DNA of 64,000 bases, taken from assembly GCF_003383615.1 (NCBI RefSeq), contig NZ_QNUL01000001.1, forward strand, positions 248,001 to 312,000. Reading direction: 5' to 3'. The notes under the pieces are model-generated. The model saw only the letters and a list, made by a program, of their open reading frames with translations. It had not been told where the DNA came from and did no database searches. The DNA comes from Dyadobacter luteus (lineage in GTDB: Bacteria; Bacteroidota; Bacteroidia; Cytophagales; Spirosomataceae). This document shows, one piece after another, positions 58,050 through 64,000 of this stretch. Position 1 is the stretch's first letter; the number at the start of each line of letters is the position of its first letter. A program made the translations under genes and the position numbers.

Positions 58050-58880
58050 TTAGCTTTTCAAAACAGCTCTTTTGATCAGAACCTTTAATAAATGAAACAG
58101 ATAGGACGGATTGGATATATTTACATTCGACAGCGTCAACTCGTCCGTCGGAAGTTCATGGAGCGCAGCTTCAATATTCTCTCTCGAAACTTTAACCCCT
58201 GTAAGTGAGTTTTCCAGATTTCTCAATCTCACCGGAATTGAAACACAACCGCAGGCAGCTACACTTATTTTCGAAATAGTTTCTCCTTTGGTAGCCAGCA
58301 CAACCGCAGCGCCACAAACAATTTCGCCCACTTTGAGATAGTCGATGTGACGGAACGAGCCCGCGGCAGTTCTATTTATAGTCAGAGTAACACTTTTGAT
58401 GATTTCTCCCTGCCCTGATCCGGCTGTAAGGTAATTTTCCAGTGTTATATTTTTGTCTCCCCATGGATCTGACAGGCTCACACTTGCGTCCAGAGAAAGC
58501 AATGCAGCCAGCAGGGGCCCGTGTGAAGTGGATCGATGATAAAGTGCTCCTCCTACATTGCTATGGTTTTTTAAATGCGGATCCTTAATTGCTCTGAGTG
58601 CTTCCACAAGCACCGGAACCGAGCCAATCGCAGCATCAGCAAGCATTGCTGAAAAGGAAACCGACGAACCGATAATGAGCTGATCACCATGTTGAATGAT
58701 CGAATTTAAGCCTGGTATATTCCGCAGACTTACTACCGTTGACGGACGTGCATGACCCGTTTTTGTATTGCCAATAAATGCCTGGTCACCCGTGAATACT
58801 TCTGAGCCACTCTTGCTCAATAGCGAAAACGCTTCGGCAATAGAATCAGGTGCGGTGTATGAAAAAGGATTCTGAATCAT
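58050..58880 (-). CDS. FAD-binding subunit of a molybdenum hydroxylase (CoxM/XdhB-like)
   Basis: The ATG at 58880 gives 276 residues of the CoxM/XDH FAD-binding type. FAD-contact segments are GGALYHRSTSHG near 103 (normally GGNIA..SPA) and LIIGSSVSFSAML near 67, and a C-terminal CO-dehydrogenase flavoprotein domain starts near residue 165. The first FAD loop is weakened here (TGDQAFIGNTKTG). It would carry electrons from the Fe-S/Mo subunit to an acceptor. Its start overlaps the stop of the Mo subunit gene by 4 nt (ATGA), so they are made together. An upstream TTG at 58919 is rejected. Confidence 0.87.
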   Translation of the reverse strand: MIQNPFSYTAPDSIAEAFSLLSKSGSEVFTGDQAFIGNTKTGHARPSTVVSLRNIPGLNSIIQHGDQLIIGSSVSFSAMLADAAIGSVPVLVEALRAIKDPHLKNHSNVGGALYHRSTSHGPLLAALLSLDASVSLSDPWGDKNITLENYLTAGSGQGEIIKSVTLTINRTAAGSFRHIDYLKVGEIVCGAAVVLATKGETISKISVAACGCVSIPVRLRNLENSLTGVKVSRENIEAALHELPTDELTLSNVNISNPSYLFHLLKVLIKRAVLKS

Positions 58881-61762
58881 AGCTCGACAGGTGAGTTTTG
58901 TTGTTGTAAAATTTCCCAAATCTTTTCCGGTGTTACCGGCATGTCGATATGCCTGACATCAAATTCGGACAACGCATCACAAATGGCATTCACCATCGCT
59001 GGCGCCACAGGAGGATTGCTCACATCTCCCGCACCCTTCGCCCCCAGTGAATTGGATGGAGAAGGTGTTTCAGTACGATACAATTCAACCTTGGGAAACC
59101 ATCCCGAACGTGGAACCATATACGAGTCCAGATCGTCGCTCAAAACCTGCCCTGTTTCGGGTGAATACTTTACTTCTTCGGCAAGAGCCTGTCCTATACC
59201 GAGTACGATATTGCCATAAGTCTGTCCGTTGACCACTTCAGGATTGACAACCGTTCCGAAATCATCAACTGCGATGTATCTGACAAGATCAATTTCACAA
59301 GTCTCTTCATCAATTTCTACCACAGCGATGTGCGTGCCGAATGGGAAATTGAAATTCTTGGGATCAAAATAAGCAGAACCTTCCAGACCCGGATCCATGC
59401 CTTCGGGCAGATCCCAGCCAAACCAAAGCATAAGCGCCACCTGTTGCAGCGTCATCACGGCCTGTTCAGGCGCCGGCGTTCCTACTACTTTGCCTTCTTT
59501 ATATTCAATCAGATCAACCGGCATTTTGAAAAGATATGCCGCAAATTCTCTGGCTTTTTTTACCATCATCTGACAAGCTTTTTGTACAGCCACACCTTCC
59601 ACGCTAAGCGAACGGCTGCCGTAACTTGCCTGCCCGTAATAGAGCGGATTGGCCGTATCGGAATGTTTGATGGTCACATACTCCATCGGTATCTGTAATT
59701 CTTCAGCAGCGATTTGGGCAAATGTGGTCTGCTGGGATTGCCCGTGTGGTTGTGCCCCGGTAGTGATTGCCACTTCGCCAGATGGCGCAATGTGAATATA
59801 AGCGCTACCCCAGGTTCCGCTCATCAGGCCCTCGCCACCCATTTTGCCGGAGTTCCCTACTCCTGCCACAGCCACATAAGAACCGATACCGAGTCCCAGC
59901 AACTTACCGCGGGCGCGCGCTTCGGCCTTTTGTGCTTCCAGCGTAGCGTATCCTGCCTTTTCGAGTGCGATATCAAGCGTGTTTTCATAATTCCCGGAAT
60001 CGTAAGTCCAGCCAAGACCATTTTCATAAGGAAACTGATCAGATTGTACCATGTTCATCCTTCTTACTTCCGCCGGATCTTTGCCTATTTTTCTTGCAAA
60101 CATTTCAATAGCACGCTCGATCAGAAAAATGGCCTCAGCCCTGCCCGATCCGCGCATTGGTGCTGTCGGTACTTTGTTGGTGTATACCACGTTCACTTCA
60201 TACGAAGCATGCGGTATCACATAAGCTCCGGGAATACTTCTGCCAATCAGCGGAAGCGGTTGTCCTGGTGCATTGATCACCGGATATGCCCCTACATTGC
60301 TGAATGCTACGCAGCTTAACGCCGTCAGTTTACCTTCGGCCGTTCCGGCAATTTTTACATATTGGATCTGGTCACGGGATTGGGCTGTATTGCGGGCAAA
60401 TCCTGCACGGGTATCTACCCATTTGACTGGTCTGCCAAGTTCCTTGGCCATCCAAAGCACCAGTGGTGTATCAGGATAAAGATTACCCTTGCAACCATTG
60501 CTTTCACCCATGAAAGGAACAATCACCCTCAGCTTGTTATAGGGAATGCCCAGCACATACAGCGAGATCAGCAAACGATGCGGATACGGGATCTGCGTAT
60601 TGGCCCAAAGGGTATAATCCTGTGTAGCAGGGTCGTACTTTGCCAACGCACCACGCACTTCAAGCGTGTTGTGCATCATGCGCTGGTTGTAAATTTTCTG
60701 TTCTACTACCACTTCCGACTCTGCAATTGCCTTTTCGGTAGCCTCGCTGTCGCCGAAGATGGTGTGGATCATGATATTATTCGGTGCCGTTTCGTGGAGC
60801 TGCGGAGCACCCGGTTGGCTTGCCTCTTCCGCATCCAGCACGACTGGTAAGGCTTCATAGTCTACTCTGATCTTAGATAGCGCATCGTAGGCCTGTTGCC
60901 GTGTTTCTGCAACCACTGCAGCGAGCTGGTCACCCGCGAACCGAACACGATCCGTAGCAAAAACGGTATGCGAACCTGGCACGATTCCTGACGGATGTGG
61001 CAGAAAATGACTTTCTGTAAATGGTGGAATCCAGATGACCGGCATTGGCATAATGCCTGTTGTATCCTTCGCTGTGAATACGCGCACAACGCCAGGCATG
61101 GCCTCCGCTTCGCTGGTATCAACACCTTTTATAATCGCATGGGCAACAGGACTTTGCAATATCGCTGCGTGCAACATGCCTGGTAATTCCATATCGGCGA
61201 TGAATTTTCCTTCACCGGTAATCAGTTTTTCAGTATCCCGCGTTTTGACAGAGCTGCCTATGTATTTCCCGTTTGATGAAATACCGCCTGCCACTTCCGC
61301 CCCTTTCATTTTGGCAGCGGCAGCTTTCACAGAAGCAACTACCTGTTCATAACCAGACTCCCGGCTCAGGTTACCAGAAAGCCGTTCTTTAATTTCTGCA
61401 TCTGACGGAGCTGTGTTTTCGTTCAACAATTCCATCATGGCCATGATCGTACCCGGAGTTGAGAAGCCGTTCTGCACAGCAAAATTCTCCCAAAATGCAT
61501 TTTGCAGCGGGTGCAACCCATCGGCAGTGGCCAATCCTTCAATCGTTTGGATCTCTTGTGCTTCGGTTTCAATTGCGAGAACCTGGCAGCTTTTGGTCGC
61601 CTTGCCGCTGACCAAAACCGTACATGCACCGCAGGAAGCAGAACTACACCCTTCCTTTGTACCGGTTAATGCCAGATGCTCACGCAGATAGGTAATCAAT
61701 AAAGTTCTGCCTTCTATTTCAGAAGTACAGAAGTGACCGTTTACGTGATTACTGAGTTTCAT
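58877..61762 (-). CDS. Fused [2Fe-2S]-molybdenum hydroxylase subunit with a lost second Fe-S cluster
   Basis: The 961-residue product fuses a small Fe-S subunit (about 1-150) to a large Mo-binding subunit of the xanthine dehydrogenase family (about 175-950). The plant-type [2Fe-2S] site is complete: Cys39, Cys44, Cys47, Cys59. The second site, normally CGFC and CRC, is lost: Asn98, Ser101, Ser133 and Glu135 replace the four Cys (NGFSTPG; NLSRESGY). In the Mo part the usual GGGFGGK loop reads GESNGCK, and the terminal active-site GxGE reads GAGD with Asp913. PMRGSGRAEAIF and HGQSQQT remain. Electron flow must differ from that in the standard family, or the enzyme has changed role. Confidence 0.9.
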   Translation of the reverse strand: MKLSNHVNGHFCTSEIEGRTLLITYLREHLALTGTKEGCSSASCGACTVLVSGKATKSCQVLAIETEAQEIQTIEGLATADGLHPLQNAFWENFAVQNGFSTPGTIMAMMELLNENTAPSDAEIKERLSGNLSRESGYEQVVASVKAAAAKMKGAEVAGGISSNGKYIGSSVKTRDTEKLITGEGKFIADMELPGMLHAAILQSPVAHAIIKGVDTSEAEAMPGVVRVFTAKDTTGIMPMPVIWIPPFTESHFLPHPSGIVPGSHTVFATDRVRFAGDQLAAVVAETRQQAYDALSKIRVDYEALPVVLDAEEASQPGAPQLHETAPNNIMIHTIFGDSEATEKAIAESEVVVEQKIYNQRMMHNTLEVRGALAKYDPATQDYTLWANTQIPYPHRLLISLYVLGIPYNKLRVIVPFMGESNGCKGNLYPDTPLVLWMAKELGRPVKWVDTRAGFARNTAQSRDQIQYVKIAGTAEGKLTALSCVAFSNVGAYPVINAPGQPLPLIGRSIPGAYVIPHASYEVNVVYTNKVPTAPMRGSGRAEAIFLIERAIEMFARKIGKDPAEVRRMNMVQSDQFPYENGLGWTYDSGNYENTLDIALEKAGYATLEAQKAEARARGKLLGLGIGSYVAVAGVGNSGKMGGEGLMSGTWGSAYIHIAPSGEVAITTGAQPHGQSQQTTFAQIAAEELQIPMEYVTIKHSDTANPLYYGQASYGSRSLSVEGVAVQKACQMMVKKAREFAAYLFKMPVDLIEYKEGKVVGTPAPEQAVMTLQQVALMLWFGWDLPEGMDPGLEGSAYFDPKNFNFPFGTHIAVVEIDEETCEIDLVRYIAVDDFGTVVNPEVVNGQTYGNIVLGIGQALAEEVKYSPETGQVLSDDLDSYMVPRSGWFPKVELYRTETPSPSNSLGAKGAGDVSNPPVAPAMVNAICDALSEFDVRHIDMPVTPEKIWEILQQQNSPVEL

Positions 61763-61783
61763 TTTGTGAGGGGAGGTAAATGT

Positions 61784-62176
61784 TTAGGCAAGAGAACCAT
61801 CCGGATGCTGAACCATTCCGGCAAAATGGATGGCGATTTTTCCATCTTTCAACACCCAGCTATCGGCAAAGCGCATTTCGCTTTTTTCACCGCCCACAGT
61901 CATGGTGATTTGTTCTGTAATCATCAGTGTTTCAGGCTCTGCAGTTTCAGCCCAGAATACGATGTCGGACTCCAGACCGTCGATACCCAGAATGCCCTGC
62001 ATGTGTTCTTTCACCTGCTCACGCCCCTGATAAACAACCGGAGCCTTTGAGAAGCTGCTGATCAGTAAGGCATCATCTGTATACTGGTCCAGAAGCGCTT
62101 CTATGTTTTTATCGAGAATATGCTGGATGTGCTCGGTATACATTTTACCAAGCTTAGTATCAGGAATATTTTTCAT
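61784..62176 (-). CDS. NTF2-like (SnoaL-type) small protein B
   Basis: The 130-residue product has the NTF2-like pattern, with helices TEHIQHILDKNIEALLDQY and REQVKEHMQGIL, and strands DALLISSF, TLMITEQITMTVGG and KIAIHFAGMVQH. Members are ketosteroid-isomerase-like enzymes or binding proteins. No catalytic residue pattern is clear. It lies 21 bp before the fused Mo hydroxylase gene and 30 bp after the MBL hydrolase gene, so it belongs to the same transcription unit. It is not closely similar to the other two NTF2-like proteins of the block. Confidence 0.78.
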   Translation of the reverse strand: MKNIPDTKLGKMYTEHIQHILDKNIEALLDQYTDDALLISSFSKAPVVYQGREQVKEHMQGILGIDGLESDIVFWAETAEPETLMITEQITMTVGGEKSEMRFADSWVLKDGKIAIHFAGMVQHPDGSLA

Positions 62177-62206
62177 TTGAAAAGGTCGGGTTTGAGGAAC
62201 AAATAA

Positions 62207-63052
62207 TTATGGATTGGGATATAAAAACAACATGTAATTAGACATGTGCAGCGTGAGAGGCAGCTTATAGTCAGGATATTTTGAAATAATCTTTCCGATC
62301 AGTTCCTGTCCCTGAAGCCCCTGATATACCAACTGTTTAACGTATTGCAGGTAAGCGATCTGTTTGTCAAGCACTGATGCATCTGTTGGCTCACCGTGAC
62401 CAGGGAAAACGTGCAGAAAGTCTCTACTTTTCAGCCTCGTAAGTATGCTGATCCAGTTATCAAAACTGTATTGACCACCCGATGTTTTGTCTCCAAAAAA
62501 GGCATACACTTCATTGTAAATCAGGTCCTGCGCAAGAAGTACCTTCTCTGCCGGAATCTCCAGAATCAAATTCACCTGACACTCTGTATCAAGCACTTTG
62601 ATAAGATTCAGATCGACACCGTCAATCGTCAGAATTCCTTCTGCAAGCACTTCGGCCGGCAAGTTTTTCTCCGCGAAAATCACCTGATCTGCGTTGTCGG
62701 GATGCAGGCTTCTGTGGTAACCAATGAAATAATCGGCCATCGCGTTAATTGCACCAATTACTTCCGGGAGTGCATATACCGGTGTTCCGGCAAATGCTGG
62801 TGCACCCATCCAATGATCCGGATGAAGATGTGTAATAATGATCCTATCCAGCGGTTTTCCGATACTTTCGATGTAAGTCCGGAGTTCTTCTGAATGAGGT
62901 TTGAGCTGAAGCGTATCGACAAGGATGAGTTTTTCAGCAGTTTCGATCAATTGGGCATTAGTAAGTTCTCCGTCTTCGGGCGACTGTACACAGTGGATTG
63001 TCACTGTTTCGAGAACGACCTTATTGACTTTGATATACTTGAAATTTTCCAT
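62207..63052 (-). CDS. MBL-fold metallo-hydrolase
   Basis: The 281-residue product has the metallo-beta-lactamase fold. The metal motif IITHLHPDHWMGAPAF (HxHxDH) is near residue 75, an Asp ligand is in LLAQDLIYNEVYAF near 173, and the last His is in VFPGHGEPTD near 218. Such enzymes act as glyoxalase II-like thioesterases, lactonases or quorum-quenching hydrolases. With nearby DJ-1 and VOC proteins a role in detoxifying carbonyl or lactone compounds is possible, but not shown. It is 83 bp after an NTF2-like gene and 30 bp before another. Confidence 0.88.
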   Translation of the reverse strand: MENFKYIKVNKVVLETVTIHCVQSPEDGELTNAQLIETAEKLILVDTLQLKPHSEELRTYIESIGKPLDRIIITHLHPDHWMGAPAFAGTPVYALPEVIGAINAMADYFIGYHRSLHPDNADQVIFAEKNLPAEVLAEGILTIDGVDLNLIKVLDTECQVNLILEIPAEKVLLAQDLIYNEVYAFFGDKTSGGQYSFDNWISILTRLKSRDFLHVFPGHGEPTDASVLDKQIAYLQYVKQLVYQGLQGQELIGKIISKYPDYKLPLTLHMSNYMLFLYPNP

Positions 63053-63135
63053 AACATTAAATAAAGAAGGGTCTACTTTTCTGCAGTAGTGAGGATCTGT
63101 CGCCAGATCAGGTCAACAGGTTGTGTAAGAGGTTG

Positions 63136-63561
63136 CTACAGCGTAGCTGAGCCCTCGTGGTATTCCAATCCGTCTACAATGTATTTTGTGATTAATGCGC
63201 CACCATTTCCATCGGATTTCACTTCCCAGGTCTGGAACGCGTCGCAGGCAATTCTTTTACTGTAAGCTTCCGGAGCATTCCATACACTGGCTTCCCACTG
63301 TACCACCACTTTGACGGTTGCAGTATCGCCGGTAATGTCGGCTACAACCGATTTTACAGTATGTACTTCGTCAAAAAAGATGCGAACAACACGCTGAAAC
63401 CAGCCTTCAAATCCAGCCCAGCCGTAAACTGTCGCTTCAGGAAAAACCATTTCCAGACCTTCATCAATGATCAGGGGTAGCAATTCAACCTGAGGAGCAT
63501 GTACGTCCAGTTTACGATACCAGACTTCTGCTAATTTTTCAATGGATTCCTGAGTAAGCAT
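63136..63561 (-). CDS. NTF2-like (SnoaL-type) small protein C
   Basis: The 141-residue product has the NTF2-like pattern: an N-terminal helix (TQESIEKLAEVWYRKLDVHA), EGLEMVFPEATVYGW, the helix FEGWFQRVVRIFFDEVH, and strands TVKVVVQWEASVW and GGALITKYIVDG. It resembles SnoaL-type polyketide cyclase-like proteins more than the other two NTF2-like members. The function is unknown. It lies 95 bp after the TPP enzyme gene and 83 bp before the MBL gene. Confidence 0.75.
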   Translation of the reverse strand: MLTQESIEKLAEVWYRKLDVHAPQVELLPLIIDEGLEMVFPEATVYGWAGFEGWFQRVVRIFFDEVHTVKSVVADITGDTATVKVVVQWEASVWNAPEAYSKRIACDAFQTWEVKSDGNGGALITKYIVDGLEYHEGSATL

Positions 63562-63656
63562 TGGAAATTATGAGTTAATAATGATGAGTTAAGCGTTTAC
63601 AGTTTTGTGGTTAGCTGGTAATCTCAAAAAGCTGACAGCTCATAGCCATTAGTTAC

Positions 63657-64000
63657 TTATTGTGAGCAATTTGTTTTGACCCAGTCGGCCTTATGATCAC
63701 CTTGTAAAACCAGATCGATCAGAAACGGCTTGTCATCTGCCAGCATACGCTCAATGGCCGGGGCAATCTCTTCTTCCTTTTCTACCCTCACTGCATCTAC
63801 TCCCATAGACTGCGCCAGCAAATCGAAGCGGATCGCAGGATAGGAAAGGTCAAATGAAAGTGGATGGTCATGTTTCGGAATCTCCCGTTCCTGCCAGTAT
63901 ACATCGATATTGAGCTGAAGGAGTTTATATGATCCATTGTTGCAGACCACAAACTTGGCTCCGGTGTTATGCCTGACTGCCGACCAAAGCGCCTGTATCG
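63657..64000 (-). CDS. TPP-dependent enzyme, C-terminal part (gene continues past the window)
   Basis: The frame is open to the last base, so the true start lies beyond the window; a GTG at 63950 is an internal codon. The visible end begins IQALWSAVRHNTGAKFVVCNNGSYKLL-like, where VVCNNGSY corresponds to the conserved Asn region of the thiamine-diphosphate-binding domain. It ends with the usual segment DLLAQSMGVDAVRVEKEEEI...DDKPFLIDLVL. This fits the acetolactate synthase / benzoylformate decarboxylase family. The substrate cannot be told from the C-terminus. It would be the first gene visible of the minus-strand run. Confidence 0.85.
   Translation of the reverse strand, partial: IQALWSAVRHNTGAKFVVCNNGSYKLLQLNIDVYWQEREIPKHDHPLSFDLSYPAIRFDLLAQSMGVDAVRVEKEEEIAPAIERMLADDKPFLIDLVLQGDHKADWVKTNCSQ

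Overview
The window looks like chromosome of a Bacteroidota bacterium, most likely a Cytophagales member near Dyadobacter or Spirosoma. This is inferred from the gene families, not from a search. The signs are beta-propeller/Y_Y_Y two-component sensors, a TonB-dependent receptor, a eukaryote-like GT3 glycogen synthase, a menaquinone pathway, a dead S24-type regulator, and promoters of the Bacteroidota form TTTG...TAnnTTTG. I see no rRNA, tRNA, CRISPR array, phage or insertion sequence.

Region 1 (1-14.4 kb) is mixed. It holds the end of a membrane-anchored AraC regulator, a secreted DJ-1/beta-lactamase-fold fusion whose serine-hydrolase motifs are lost, a DUF1801-like protein, a 2H phosphoesterase, an aldehyde dehydrogenase divergent from an XRE regulator, menE and menB, an EVE protein, an rRNA-methyltransferase-like enzyme and a TPR lipoprotein. 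Region 2 (14.4-24.7 kb) is conserved housekeeping: thrS, infC, rpmI, rplT, a Tat-exported phospholipase C, dnaK and an SDR with a coupled 70-residue protein. Region 3 (25-35 kb) has a propeller sensor that lacks its phospho-acceptor His and overlaps a NarL-type regulator tail to tail. It also has VanZ-like, pgi, a TIM-barrel sugar isomerase, a DUF5009-type membrane protein and glycogen synthase.

Region 4 (35.2-64 kb) is one uninterrupted minus-strand run of 22 genes, many overlapping by 4 nt or only a few nt apart. In transcription order it begins with a redox/catabolic block: a TPP enzyme, NTF2-like proteins, an MBL hydrolase, a fused molybdenum hydroxylase that has lost one iron-sulfur cluster, its FAD subunit, two DJ-1 proteins and a VOC protein. 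Next comes AGE-family epimerase - STAS - GlgX - STAS - RsbW-like kinase, the same family composition and order as the cyanobacterial icfG cluster. Then follow a membrane STAND ATPase with WD40 repeats, a TonB receptor with a TPR-like N-terminus, a GNAT, an Npt-like transporter with HEAT repeats, a giant propeller-GAF-ATPase protein lacking the phospho-acceptor His, a complete histidine kinase, and a REC-PP2C phosphatase.

The best candidate for an undescribed system is this last stretch (35.2-55.7 kb). It has all parts of a partner-switching circuit (kinase, two antagonists, phosphatase) but no sigma factor in view. Storage-carbohydrate enzymes and a STAND/TonB/transporter module lie between its parts. 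I infer that it senses an extracellular or envelope signal and sets carbon-store metabolism or another output; the sequence does not prove this.
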